From NCBI GenBank assembly GCA_009741485.1, contig CM019217.1, positions 33,484,412 to 33,548,411 on the forward strand: DNA of 64,000 nucleotides, written 5' to 3'. The notes under the pieces are model-generated. The model did not search any database. It was given only the letters and a program-made list of their open reading frames with translations, and was not told the origin of the DNA. Origin of the DNA: Malurus cyaneus samueli (Eukaryota; Chordata; Aves; Passeriformes; Maluridae). Made by a program: the position numbers and the translations under genes. Positions 1 to 13,800 of the stretch are shown here, piece by piece; position 1 is the first letter of the stretch, and each line of letters begins with the position of its first letter.

Positions 1-3000
1 TGCAGCCACACAAGCTCTCATCTGGGCAATAGTGTCTGACTGATGAGTGTCACAGGACATTAATGACATGCTAAACCATGGTATAATTCTTAAACACTGT
101 ACCCAGGCTCCTACTTTCCAGATTTATAATAATAAGCATCGAGTCCAGAATTAAAAAAGGACAAGAATCTTTAGGGACTATCAAATTTGACCTGTTGAAA
201 TGAAAGAATTTGAAAGACTGTATCACTAAAAGCTAACAATTTTGGGGAAACAATAAACAGTTGGTATCTTAAGTCGGCAAAACTAGAAAAGCCTTACCTT
301 CCACCACTCATCTGTTATAACTAAGACAGTCTTGCTATCTTTGTTTGAAGTTCATCTTGCTACTATGAAAATTAGTTGATTTGTTCAGATAGATAGGTAA
401 TTTTTATATCTAGTAATTACATTATGGGTTAAAAGGTCTGCTTTATTACTAACACTAATCAAGTCACTGAGATTACTCACTGAAACAGCAAACCCTTTTC
501 ACAGACATTTTTTGTTCCATTACTGCCTAAGACCTGTGATAAATAATATCCTCTATTTCAGAGATCCCTACAAAATTAAGAAAAGATTCTCAATTCTTTG
601 GAAGAAACTGTCCTTGCTCTCACAGATCTTAAATACCCAATTCCAACAGACTGTTTTGTGAAATGAATCCTTTGATGAGGGTCAGAATCAGGCATTTTAA
701 CAAAATACTGAACCCCCATCTCGATACTGTGCTGCTGCCACCATTGCTAGCGATTATAAGCTTCCAGTAGTGTGAGTAATTCAGAAACTCATCTGTTCCC
801 TTCAGTGTAAAGACAATGTTGAGAGAAAAAGGTCACTTTTTTCCTCTTCCAAACACTGAGTTATCCATCCCAACACTGGTCTGATCGCATGATACACCTA
901 GTGTTTGATATGCATCCCCTGACAGCTTCTTAGCAGCAGTTAGTCTGTTTAGCTTATTCTCCAGAAATAATAGGAGCACAAAGGACTGACAAGTTTCAGC
1001 AGTTACACACGCAGAACCAGCACTCATGTTTGCTGTTTGCTATTTCAGATACTCAATGTAAAATGGCCCTAATTGTATGTTACCTATAATAATGTATAAT
1101 GTTTAATTATAAAACAGACAGATGCCAGCATATGCATTTTTGTAACCAGGCAATCTGGTACTGATGCACAGAAGCAGTGGTACTTGATAAATATTTCTTA
1201 AACATAAATATGAGCAGTACAATCACCTGTTTCCCAAAGACTAACACTTAAGAACATACTGCTCCAAGCCTTTTTTGAAAAGGCTTTAAATTCAGTGCTA
1301 CTTCCTCTTTAATCTTGTGATTAACAAGGACACTGGAAGGCTGTCAGTATATACACATACAAGATACAGTTTTATTTGAAAATGATATCTGTCAGAGCAA
1401 GACAGACTCATGCAGCATAGTATTTAAGGGATTAATTACTGTTTACCTGAATTTTCTCCTCCCTTCATTTAAATAACCTTTTTCTTTCCCCAAGCAAGCT
1501 TATTTTAAATACAAACGCAAATGAAATATTCACTGTAATATAAATCATCTCTCAAAAAAGACAAGTTAAAACTGTAATTTGACATTGCATTGAATGCACA
1601 CACATGCACTGACCCACAAGTTTGTTTTTAATCATGAGAAAAGCTAATGTATTCTTTGATACTAGAAAAGCATCCCAGTTAATACAGCAGAGTACAGAAC
1701 CCAAGCATTTTTTTCCAGTCTATTTCATTCTTTTCTTCCTCTAGCTGAAATCAACTCAGTTGTCAAGGAAGATGACCACCTAAAGGCAAATGAAAGATTA
1801 CAACGCTATCTGTCTTAAATAAAAAGTAAAACCTATAAAACCCCCAAATCGTCTCTGCAGGGAACAAACTAAACCCCTCCCCAGTCCTCAGTGTTCTAAG
1901 AAAGTCTAGCAGATTGTGGTTTGTTACCTGACATCTTTCCCCCATTTCCTCCTTCCCCACCAAATAATTTGAGATTCATCACAATGTCAAATTTGGTCTC
2001 CCAGTTTTGCTGAAGGACTTTTCAATGTGCTCATTATTGGGATCAATGAACTCCTCTCTCAGACTTCAGCAGAAAGGAGATCAGCACTCTATCCTGAAGA
2101 GCTTAACCTCTGTCCCAAGTATCCTTCTCTCAGAGCCACCACCTTAAATGCAACTAAAAATTACCAATTTCACAAAAAAAAATATAAAACCAATCAACCA
2201 AAAAAATCCCCTGTGTTTGCACTTACTTATACATTTTGTTTTAATATGTTCTTGAGAGAAGTATCTCAAATAGACACTTGTCATTATGCTTTGACAGAGG
2301 ACAAAGCCTGCTTCTAATTTAAAAGCTCTCTAAATATCTTGATTCTTTCCAGACTATCAGAAGTATGCCAAAGAGTCCAAAGTGGTTATAAATTTCCCAC
2401 CTTTCAAATGCTGCATGTCTGCAATCTCCCATTGCAAACATCCTGTGCAGAACTGAGTAATCCAGAATCAGAATGCAGTTCTTGATCAATTTATATGGTT
2501 ATCTCAGCATCTCTCAAAAAAAAAACCACAGCCAGTGCATACAACAGAAACATTCATGTAAGACACTATCAATTTTGATACCTTTTTGGTTTTTCATATT
2601 TAAATTATTGCCTGATTGCAAGAACATCTAGGAAATATACATAACTGTCTGTAACAAATCAAATGAATTAGAGCATCTCAGTTTAAAATTCATTCCTAAA
2701 TTTGGGAGTAACATGAAAACACTGATGAATGATGAAAAACACCGACATGAAAAATTTGCATTATTACTTGCTTTAATTTTGTAAGTTCAGTGGATGCATT
2801 ATCAACATAAAATCTTTAAAATATATTTGTATTTGTTACTTATGAGATTCCCATTGTCTTATCTGAATGTATTCATACTGTGAATTGTGTGCTGAAAACC
2901 AGAAGAATTTCCACAAATTAATTGTTTGCCTCTTTCTACTAAGATCATCAAACATTATTGGTAGCAGTAAAAAACACTGTTCATTAATTTTTATTGGAGG

Positions 3001-3961
3001 GCAGAGAAGGGAGGAAGAGGGCACTATGGTCCAGACTCAGAGGAAAATAAGCATGAAATAAAAAATGATAACAAATGGATCTTTTGGAGTGTGTACACAG
3101 CCATATGCCACTAAACCTGCTAACACTTTCATATACACTTAATCTTACTATTTTCAAGAGTCTAATGTCTGAAACAAAATTACACATACATTTCACACAC
3201 ACGTCAAGGTCACACACAAGTATGATTTAGCCAATCACTATGAAAAATTTGTTTTTCTTGTTGAATGATTTCCATTTCAGTACTGCAGTTTTAAGGAAGC
3301 TTTGACAACTCACCTTGGAGTGATCAGTCAGAATTTCAGAATTTGTGATGAGTATTAAAAAACCCCGCTGTTTGTAACATACTGTATGGAAACTACCTAT
3401 AATTACCATAGCTGTTTCTTTCCTTTTAATTGTCTCCCACAATAATTTACAGTCCACATGCAGCTGTCCATTCTCTACAAAAAAAAGTCTTGAAGAGGAT
3501 TGTATGAAAATGTGCAAACCTCCCTAATATTTTCATATTTAGCTGCTCAGGTCTATACAGTGCTTATCAAGAGTTTTCCAAATACTCTTCTTTATGAAAA
3601 CAAAGCAAACCTAGTAGACAACACAACATTAGAATTTATGGCATTTTTTTAAAGAAGTTCTATTACAAACTACATAAAGGACACATAATAGCAAGCTTAT
3701 TTAGCGTAAAAAATACTTGTCAGTGAAACTCCACTGGTGCGTAATGCTTTGAAACCCATGTTTCAAACAGAGAAAACAATCACAAATCACAACCTTCACT
3801 AAAAGATGCAACATGTAAAGGATGAATTGAAGCACTCCCTTGGGAAATATTAACTATTTAAATATATAAAAATTTACCTTTATGTGCCAAAAGAAGCCTT
3901 TCTCTTCACATCTTGGTATTTTTACCAATTTATATACCTTCTTGACTGATTTTTCTCCCAG
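1..3961. other. AT-rich non-coding DNA, no gene recognised
   Basis: I see only AT-rich sequence with short homopolymer runs and dense stop codons in all frames. Open frames are at most about 100 codons and have no recognisable motif. No tRNA, rRNA, CR1 tail or LTR end was noticed. It reads as intron or intergenic DNA. Older, strongly decayed repeats could be hidden here and would need a profile search to detect. Confidence 0.6.
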
Positions 3962-4118
3962 CAGGAGAAAGCAGCAGCTGCTGGAGGAAGCAAAGAATTT
4001 CCCTCCCTTCCTCCAGAGCAAGGTCAAGGAAAGCATAGCACAAGGTTTACTACAACCCAGAAGCCCCAAACCCAAGCTCACAGCAAAGGGGCTGCAAAGC
4101 ATTCTCTCCTCCATGTAA
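3962..4118 (+). CDS. Candidate terminal coding exon, gene unknown
   Basis: A pyrimidine-rich stretch ends in CAG at 3959-3961, a good 3' splice acceptor; a second AG at 3963-3964 would shorten the exon by three bases. The frame then stays open for about 51 codons to a TAA at 4116-4118. The predicted peptide is lysine-, leucine- and proline-rich, with a possible short helix (QQLLEEAKNFPPFLQSKVKE) and a basic, proline-containing tail before the C-terminus ILSSM. Local base composition is clearly richer in G and C than the surroundings. An AATAAA-type signal is seen near 4670. I do not recognise the protein. It could be the last exon of a plus-strand gene whose other exons lie to the left of the window, or a chance open frame. 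The splice-site context and composition favour an exon, but nothing here proves it. Confidence 0.3.
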
Positions 4119-7100
4119 TTTGGAGGTTTTACTGCTAAGCACTGAATTTAACTCAAGTAAAGAGGATAAAGATTTCAGGCACACATTACAGACACAGAAC
4201 CTAATGGATTTATTTAAGAAGCTGTCTTTTGTTAAAGTCATTAGTGATCTCCAAACTTTACCTTTTCCTGCAAAGCAAATGGTCTGAATGGTCCCTCTCT
4301 GATTGTAATCTGAAAGGATTAACACTATGGGTATAGTACTGTTTCTCATTTTAGGGGTAAAAGGCAACCTTTAAGGTTTTCTACGGGCTTTTTGAAAACA
4401 CAGTTGAAGACCAGACCAGACACCTAGCCCTGAGTATTCTGGGTAACTGAAAAAATGTAAAACTTTATTCCTGCATTCAGAATGCAAAGCAACAAGAATC
4501 TACTTACTTCTTACACATAGCAAGATTTCTTAAAAAAAAATCATAAACATGAATAATAACATAATTGAAAGGAGGCACAGTAATTTTTTCATGCCTAATT
4601 ATCAGCTAACCCTGCCATCCAAACTGAAAACTATTCCAGAATATTAGGAACTTATAAGAATTTAAATACAATAAAGCACAAGCATAGAGACCAACTAATG
4701 GGAAAATCTGAATTCATTCTATGAAAGATTTTTTTTTACATTGACCCAAAAATCTGGGTAATATTTGAGAAGAATGTTCTGGAGACTTCTGTCAGAAAAA
4801 TGACTCAGAGACAAGACATTCAGATCTTAAGACTCCGAAGTAGCTGTACAACTCCTTGAATTACAATGATCAAATTCCAATTTTTAAAAAGTAGCAATTG
4901 TTGTCAAGAAATGATAAAAGTATGGTTTGTTTATCCATACACACACACAAGAAATAGATAATATTCTATTGATGCAGTGGAGGATACTCAAACTTCTGGT
5001 TTTAGATGTCTTTCCAGTTCTCTCTTCTAGATCTTTGAAATTTCTAGAACATGTTTTTACAGAAGTAAAATGAACATGACAAAGGAGACATTTGATAAAG
5101 TTCCTTGAAAGATAAGCTCAAAAAATTTAAGTTGCTGCGTTGTAATGGGAAAAATATTCCTAGAGAGAAAGCAGACAGTTGATAACCAAACACGGCAAAC
5201 ATAAATGTTTTCTCTATGGAGAATTGTCCCACACAGCTGAGATGGAAAAACTCATNAAAAAAAAAAAAAAACAACTGGAGACTGAAGATACAACTATTCA
5301 CTTCACTTACAGCTAAAGAAATAGAGATTTCCTCATACCTTTCCTCATTTGAGTCCAGAAGGAAACAGAAGAATAAACTACCTGAATGCTTGGCCTAACC
5401 TTACCTTTGCTCCTATGTTTTTATAGTAACACAAGCTACAGCATTTCTTAATTCAAACTACCAAGAGGCCACTGCCAAATGTGGTACCCATTTCCCTTCT
5501 ACCCAACCCACACGTCTTTATCATCCAGATGTATATCAGAATGAGACAAAAAAATCAGCAACCTAATTTTACTGGGTTTGCTTCTCATCAGTCCACAGAA
5601 GCAGTATATGAGGGGGAAACCCTCCCCTTGCCCTGGTTTCACACGTTCACTCAGAATAAGGAGAGTTCCAAGACATGCAAGCAGCGAAACGGTGGTTGGG
5701 AAAAACAGTTGGAAAAGGGAAAATTTCATAACTCTGACCTTCTTGTAAGGAGATTATATTTTTTGCAAGCTCCTCAACTCACATATATTCATAGTGAGTC
5801 ACTGAGGTGAAGCATCTCCCCATGCTGAATACCAGAGCTGGTGTGAGGAGTGAGAAAAAATGGCACAGCTCAGGGAAGGGTTACTTTTGGTGGTGACAAG
5901 TTATTCAGTTTGGTTCTGTTCTCTTACACACCAGTGTATATAAAAGAACAAACATGGTTAAATATTATATTAGAATTATTAATAATAGTTATAAACCACT
6001 TATTTTTCTATATAAAGTCAGGAAAGTTAACAGAGTCAGGATACAACTGAAGAAAATTTGAAAATCTATAGGGAAATGAAGATTATTCACATGAAGATAG
6101 TATTTCATTTAACTTGAAAAGCATATTTATCTAACACACAATGTTACTGGTTTACAGTTGTGCACTGCTCATTATTTAAGCTCTAGAACAAAAATAGCTA
6201 TCATATCCACTGAAAAAATATTTCCATCTTCACACTTCCAAAGTAAAATCTACTGCTTGTAACTTCTTCACAATAACTGACTCTTCAAACATGATTTTTT
6301 GTTTCAAATACTGTATATTTATCAAATCTTATGTTCACAAATATTGTTCTAAAGAAATCACTTTCATATTAAACATTTTTATTTACAGTAAATCCGTAAA
6401 GCAGAGAATTTTACAAGGAATGTACTGATTCCAAGACAAAAATAAATGGAACCTGTGTTATCTACGTAGATTTCCCTTGGAAGTAGGATCAAGTGATAAA
6501 GTAGTGTTGTGATTTGTAGAGGTCACATGCTGGCAAATCAATCTTATTTCAAGAATGGTGTAAGATTTAAAAAAAAAAATCAATTTCTAAGTACTGGATT
6601 CTTATCAATAACTAGCTGGAAAGAGCTAATTGTAACTGTAGCTCTAATTAAGAGATTTGGATGAATTCACCATATTAATTCCTACTTCTAAGATACAAAA
6701 CTGTATTGTGAACTCTCTGTTCACAACAAGATTATCTTTCTCCTCAGATATATTCTGTCTCCACATCTACCCTAGCTCCAGCATTTTTTTCCAGTATTGT
6801 ATTATTTTTATGACCAATAGAAAAAACTGCACTTATTAAAACAAAAAAAAATCAAAAATTAAACAACTGCAAAAATCTATTTGCATTTGGATTTCATCTA
6901 TTTAACAGTATTCTGCAAAATGCATCTTGAACTTTGAAGAGATCTTTAAAGAACAAATTCTTTAAGCTTAAAAGAAAAATTCAGTACAAGATAAGCAAAG
7001 GACAAAGGACTAGCCTACCTCATTTGACCTGCCTAAATATGTTTCAAAGAGAAATGCAATTGAAATGGACAAACAAAAGATTACAGTATAAGAGAAACAC

Positions 7101-7806
7101 ATGCTCTGTCCCTTCGAAATGAATAATTCTCAGATTTGGGGGGCCAAGTAGAATTTTACCAGCATGAAAAGTGTCAGTTTTATCTTCTTCATTTCATGAA
7201 TATTCAGAACATATCTGAAGCAACACTTACTCAGAGATGTCTGTTTTGTATAACAAGCTAACAAAATACTTGCATTACCACAGCCTTTAGGCAAAGGATG
7301 CCTAGGCAAACTAGGTGAGAAACACTGCATATTTATTTTTTCAATGTCCCTGAGCTTAAAGATTGCTCCATTAGTTTAGTAAAAATATTTTGCTGCTCTT
7401 TGTTACTAAATACACTAGACATACTACATCCCAGAAATATTGCTATATTTTTATTCTTTATGAAGCTTGCTGAGGAGTCTTACATGACGAGTTTCTTGTG
7501 TGAGTTTCTTACATGACGACTTAAACCAAGTGTGGCAGCAGGGGAGCACAAAGAAAAACAAAAACTTAAGGATTTCTAATAGCATGACTATAAAATACAA
7601 ATATCCTCCAAGATCCTTTCTCTTTACTAAAAGTTTTACTACTTCCAGGAAAAATTATGGGTTTTTAAAAAAAATTTAGTAATCTTCACAAAAACAGCAC
7701 AAAATGTTCGTAAGTCACTGATCCTGGTCACAAGAAGGCAGCAAGAACACAAAGACCACTAACACTCACTTGTCCAGACTGGAGAAGGTTTACTCCTCTT
7801 GCTTAC
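4119..7806. other. AT-rich non-coding DNA with one ambiguous base
   Basis: No supported gene. Position 5256 is a single N directly before a run of 15 A (5257-5271), probably an unresolved homopolymer. Open frames such as 5481-5810 show no motif or splice context I can defend. A few AATAAA sequences occur, as expected by chance at this base composition. Confidence 0.55.
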
Positions 7807-7878
7807 TTGCAGATCCCAGATGCGGATACCAGTCATATTAGCCACCACCAGTATGTCACAGGCATTTAGCACCTTTAA
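7807..7878 (-). CDS. Candidate internal exon with a WD40-like 'IRIWDL' end
   Basis: On the minus strand a pyrimidine-rich tract ends in AAG at 7881-7879, followed by 24 open codons and a consensus-like donor (CAA/GTAAGC, GT at 7806-7805). The exon would be 72 nt in phase 0. Its peptide has an alternating hydrophobic pattern ending in GIRIWDLQ, which resembles the last strand of a WD40 blade (hydrophobic-x-hydrophobic-W-D). The same frame is open further on both sides: it can be read from an ATG about 50 bases upstream and through the donor to a stop near 7770, where a second donor-like CAA/GTGAGT lies. The exon limits are therefore not certain. I could not match it to any WD40 gene I know, and a single blade end is weak evidence. 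It would belong to a minus-strand gene, different from the candidate at 3962-4118. Confidence 0.3.
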
Positions 7879-10800
7879 CTTAGTGGATGTGAAAAATAGT
7901 GAGGTGCCTTTAGCCAAGAGTGCTCCAAGTAACATCCAATAAAGTCTGAGTTGAGTTCTCTTTGGCTCACACTGTTCTGACTGTGGCTGCTGAGCCCTTC
8001 TCCAGGGACGCTACTCGTGACAGCATCTTCAAGCAGATGGAAACACAAGCAACACACAGCTGCCAGCTGGAGGAAAACCTCTCATCTGTGGTAGGAAGTG
8101 AAGGACAGCAGCGTCTTCTCCAGAGCTGAGAAGACTGCTCACACTGCTGATGACAGAGTGATGGCAAGGAGCTAAGCTTGGTATTTGCAGCCCTGCCACC
8201 TACAAACCAGGAGAAGGCAGAATGTGTTCCTGAGGACAGAGCAGACTGGGTAAGAGCAATGCAAGTAGTCAGGGAAGCTGAGCATCCATCATTGTATCTA
8301 AGCCCAACAGTGAGAGGAGGCTACCTTGATGGATATGATGGGCTACCTAGAATTTCAGAACAACTGTCTTAGAGAAACAGCAAAAATTAAGAATGAGGAG
8401 AGAAAAACATGACAAGCCAGAAATTCAGCAAAGGGGAGGAAAATAACCCCTAATTCAGAAAAAAAGGGCTGTCACTGAGCAACAGATTAATTTCTAGAAA
8501 AGAATAAGGGAGGTTCAGCTAACCCCTGTCCAATTCCTCTAGGCCAGTATTCATATGTATAATATCCCATTCTAGAATAATAGTAAGAACAGAAGAAAAT
8601 GAATAGCTTTTTTCCCCTTACCCCAAAATGTAAAGTCAACATAAACCAATACTTCAGATTACAATACAAACTACCTTAATCTTAGCCATATATTAAACCT
8701 ATTTTTTTTTTAAATAGGTCACTCTTAAGGTAAGCTTAATGAAAATAATAACGGTATGCCTACACTGACAGAGGTATCACAACTTCATACTAAACTTCTG
8801 ACCGCCAACTTCTATTGCAAAACAACTCTTTAAGATAACATTACTCTTGCCTTTATATTGAAATTATAAGGAAATTTGCAGGGTCTCTGTCAAGGATGCT
8901 TAAACTATTTTTCTGTTTAAACTTTTCTGTTTAAAAGGAGAATATTCATTCTGTAAATTAGGCAACTAATCCCAAAAATAATTAATAATTACCTGCCTGC
9001 ACTTTTGCCACTAAGGAGATACTAAATTACATCTGAAAAAAACCCATCCAGATCTCTGCATACTTAAAAAATACTGAAATACTGTATATCATAGACAAAA
9101 CATTAAACTGGAAAAATGCTCCAACAAAAACAAAAATTTGTAACTTTCAAACAGAGTAAGAAACTTAAAGGTCTCTTAAAGGCTTCTGGATAAAATTTGT
9201 CACTTGTACTTGAAAATTTGCTAACACTTTGTAAAGGTTTAGACAGAATTAACTTCAAAATATAATAGCTTTTAGAGCTACTCTCTGGTCAGTCAGTGAC
9301 GTCTAAGTGAATTTGTCACGACACGTAAACACATTTTGGAAGGAACTGGTTTTCCTTAGTCTGTATTTGAAGCTAAAACATTTTGACTGAAACAAACACA
9401 AGCCTTGAAACAGGCTCTGACCTTTGCATAACTGATCACCTCTTTTCAACTTCTGCAGCTGTAGCCAGCAACAACACACTAATGAACAATTTGCCTGTAT
9501 TCAACAAGCTCAACCAAATGCCTCAACCTCTGACACTTAGAAAAAAACTCACACTTTCTGTGGCTGGAATTTGACGGCAGGAACATTTTACCAGCTCTAC
9601 AGCTGACGCTCTGTCAATTTAGGTAAGACCCCAGCTCAGAACTAGAGCTGTTGTTGCCATTCAGCTCCACGGTATCACAGGGAAGCTGCACCCTTGTCTC
9701 TTGTGCCTTGCTTGCGGTACAAGCTGGCAGCTCCCACTCCACTGCAAGATCCAAATGCTGAAGGACTCTACGAAATGTCATGTATGAATCATAGTAAATG
9801 TGCTTGTACTTTAAAATCTAACAAATTAAAACAACCACGAACAATTCCAAAATTAAGTTTTAAGAAAATTATTCACCCAAATAAGATGATATAGAAGCTG
9901 CAAGAAAACAGCCTAAAAATTATTTCCAAGCAGTATGTATGACACAAGAGCTCCTATTAAAACACACTTGACTCATGTAACTAAGACCTGTGCTAAAATG
10001 AAAACGCTGAAAGCAAAATACGAGCATATTCAGATTATGCGTAGGAGAGAGAATAGTTTCATACCCATCCCTGAAATTAATTGGAAGCCAGCCAAGTTAT
10101 AGAACAGTCAGAAAAAGAATGACTGCTTCTTCCATACACTGAAAATACAGAGACAAAGAAGGGATGGAGAGAAATGAAACTGTCAAGACAGGAAGTTCAG
10201 ACCACAGGGCATTAAAAAAAAATGCCAATGTTATATATAGTAAATGACATTTCCAGGTAGAGGAAAAAAGTTCAGGATCAAACATGCTACCAAGGTTATT
10301 CATGGAAAATCTAAAGAGCAACTATAGAAGAAAAGCAGTTGATTTTTCCCCAGGAGAAACACATTCATGCAAAGTATTTAGAGGGAAAGTCAGCACCAGC
10401 AGGCAAAGAGAACAGAGAAGAGTCATTAAAGGTGTCAAGGAATATGTACAGCTGAATATCATGAGCACAGACTGTCAATCAGCAGCATTATTTAGACCCT
10501 GTGTATAAGAGTAAATGGCCATGAAGTGACCCCTGTGAGAGGGACTCCAGAGAGCAAGGGTTTTGTCACGTAAGAGATGAACAAATACACACCTTTTATT
10601 TTTTTAAGAGACGTGTAGAAAAATGTCAACAATAAAAGGACAGGGCAGGCAGTTGGATGAGAGATTTGCAGAAATACAGCAGTTATATAAGGAGTAGAAA
10701 ATAAAAGAAATAATACCTCCACAGTGGCTGCACATAATTTCTCAGAGCAGTCATCATTATCTTGAGTTAGGTCAACCTCAAACATAATTTTTAAACAAGT

Positions 10801-13800
10801 ATTATGGAAAAGACTATGAAGAAGGTCTGACTATCACCAACACTGACTATCTTCTCTTTTCACTACCAAACATTTCATGATAAAAATGTTCCTTAACTGG
10901 AGGAATTTTATACTGGATCTTCTAGACAGACGACATTTAGAACTTCTATTAACTGAACAGTCGAAGCCAACTCTTAGTAAGGAAAGGCAGCAGGCAGACT
11001 AGGCTACTCCAGGTATTGGGTACATTTAGCACTTTATTTAAATTACCTAACTAGATAAAAAATGTAAGGCAAGAATATCACTTGTCAGCACATATCAGCT
11101 ATAACTGGTACTGCACATTTCATGAATAAACTAAAATTGAAGACCCTATAAGTGTCTAACTAGCAACTCAGTCTATGCCTAGGCTTCTTCTCAGAGCCTG
11201 AACAGTTTCTAGATAATCTTGCTTCTTTCAAAATACAGATTTGAAAGAATATGCACAATAGCTGAAGAAACTAAGATGTCATCACAGGAAATACTTAAAG
11301 GTTAATAAGTAGATATAATACAATGACATAATAGTAAAAAATGGTTTATGAGAAAATAGAATGACCACCAACTTGCTCAAACCTTAATATAATAAGAAAA
11401 CACTACCTGTTCTGTTAAGAAAGAAGTCTCAAGTAACAGTAAATTTCTGTTAAAAAAAGTTGGTGCTTCTGTTTTGTGTGGATTTTTCTTTTTTTTTTTT
11501 ACTACACAGATATTGAATATCAGGGTATGCTTTACTGCCTGGGAAACAGACCCATGTGATATTCATTTATGGCCTTTTTATGTTCTGTATATCCTGCACA
11601 CAGGTTAGATGTGAAAATGGGAGAGTTCTTTCCAGTCTTGCAGTTCTTAGATGAATTAAGCAGAGGCTATCTTAACAAGCAGGCTTGTACACCTGAGAAC
11701 TTCTGCATCCTTCTGCCAAAAGTTTGCCTTCCAAAAACCCCCAACAAAACAGAATACCAGAAGCTGCCTCTTATTTATGAGATCAGGAAAATTGAAATAC
11801 TAATTTTGAAAAAAACAAAAAGTATTTTAAACGAGGAAGATTTAAATGTTTTAAATCGCAACAATGCCTCATATTCATATCACTACAGAGCACATAAAAA
11901 CATAACACCTTAATATTATTACATTTAAGTGTTCTGTAAGTATATGCATATGATATATTGTGAGGTAAAACATTTTAATTCCACTGAAGCAGTTCTCCAG
12001 TTTAAAACCTGCTGCAATTCTCATGTCTGCTGTCTCTTACATTCTTCAACATGAAATGACAGATTCTGCAGAATATTTACTTACAAAAAGCCTTGACAGA
12101 ACTTGCAGGCTCTGATTTTGTTGTAGAATTGTAACTCTATATACATTTTACCAGACTTTCTGCTTAGAATCACAACATCAAGAAGTACAGTAATCTCAAG
12201 CAAAGTTTTTGTTCAATTGCTTTTTCCCACTATCTAAACTCCTCTGCTTAAAAATATTGATGCCTTGAAGCATCTAAAAATTGCTGATGTTCAGTACAAA
12301 GGACAGCTCTGCTGCATTGTCAGACCAAGACTCATCGGATAACAGGAATACAAATCTGTTACACAAATACAGATATTTGTATTTTCCAGGACAGATTTTT
12401 AATCCTGCTTCAATTGGTAAAGACAAACAAATGCTAAGTGCTCATGCAAAAACCTAATATATAAGTAAATGTTCAAGAATATACACTGTAAGTGTACCCA
12501 CATGATATACATATAGCTGCTCAGTAGCAATACTCTCAGAAATCTTGCAGTACGAGATAAGAAAAATGAAGATGCACAAATGAATATTGCTTATTTTCAC
12601 GTTTTAAACAGTGCACATTTCCAAGCCAAACATGAAAGCTTGGAACGTAACATATTGCTCTGAAAACACTGAATAAACCAGCAAAAGGGAGAAAGTTTGT
12701 TAAAAACACAGATTGCATCATATGCCACAAGCAGGAAAGTAGCTGCCAGTGTTTGAAAACCAGCAGCACAATGACAAATAAAACCCAAAAGTTTCTTTTA
12801 TCAAATATTATTTCAAGTCAGCTGATCTTGAGAAATAAAAGAATAGCTCAATTATCTATCATTCTCAAATCACAATGGAGAAAGAAATTTAGCAAGTAGA
12901 GGGATAATTTTAAGTATCACTAGCAATAACTCAGCAAACCTTTTCTATCCCTTATAGTGCATAATGTTAACAACTGTTTCATATTCAAATTGAAAAGGTT
13001 ACTGTAAAACAGAATAAAGAATGCATCTGATATCTTTTCACTGATTTTATTTACAGTGTTTCTTGCTGGCAAAAAAGTCTGCATAACATATAGTGCTTTG
13101 CTATTAATACTCTTCAGTTTCCTTTCAGATGCAGGGATGTTCTTATCAAAAAAACCCCAATCTCCCTACTCTGCACCAGAATCTCAATAGGTTCTACAGG
13201 AAAAGACAATGAAGAATATCTTCTTTCATGAAAATGGATGGAGGAAAAATTAGGAACAGCAGAAGTGTCTCTCCCATCTTCTCTTCATCTCTGCCAGTGA
13301 TTTTCATGAAGCTGTGCTACTGTTAAATGAACAGTCCAGATGGGCATTCCCTGTTTTCTGGGCAGCTCACTTGCCTAACAGCATAATGAGCTGGTGCTAA
13401 ACCCCTTCCTGCTTCCTCCACATCAGCTCCTGTGGTTGCAGCGTGCCATCCATGCTGCATGACCCAAAGTGCACAGGAACATTCTCAGCCCAGCTCTCCC
13501 AAATGTGGCTTCACTCCACTCCCACAACACGCAGCATTATAGAGTGGCAATGTAAGCCAAGAACAGGTAATGTCTGACCACAAACATGGATTTCAACTGC
13601 TGACATAAAAAAAATCAGATTTATGGAAAACCAAAGAGACTGAAGCCCATTATCATCTACCCTTTCCAGTAAAAGCACATACATCAACATGGGAAGGACA
13701 ACTAAACAGTTATCTGAAATATAGGTCATCTTTCACTTTTCACTGCTGCCTGCAGAAGAAAAGTAAGCTGATCTTCAGTCCTGAAAACTTAAATTGAGTA

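Noticed and set aside
11569..11913. 114-codon open frame on the plus strand
   Set aside because: No family, no splice or promoter context, and Lys/Asn/Ile-rich as expected from AT-rich non-coding DNA.
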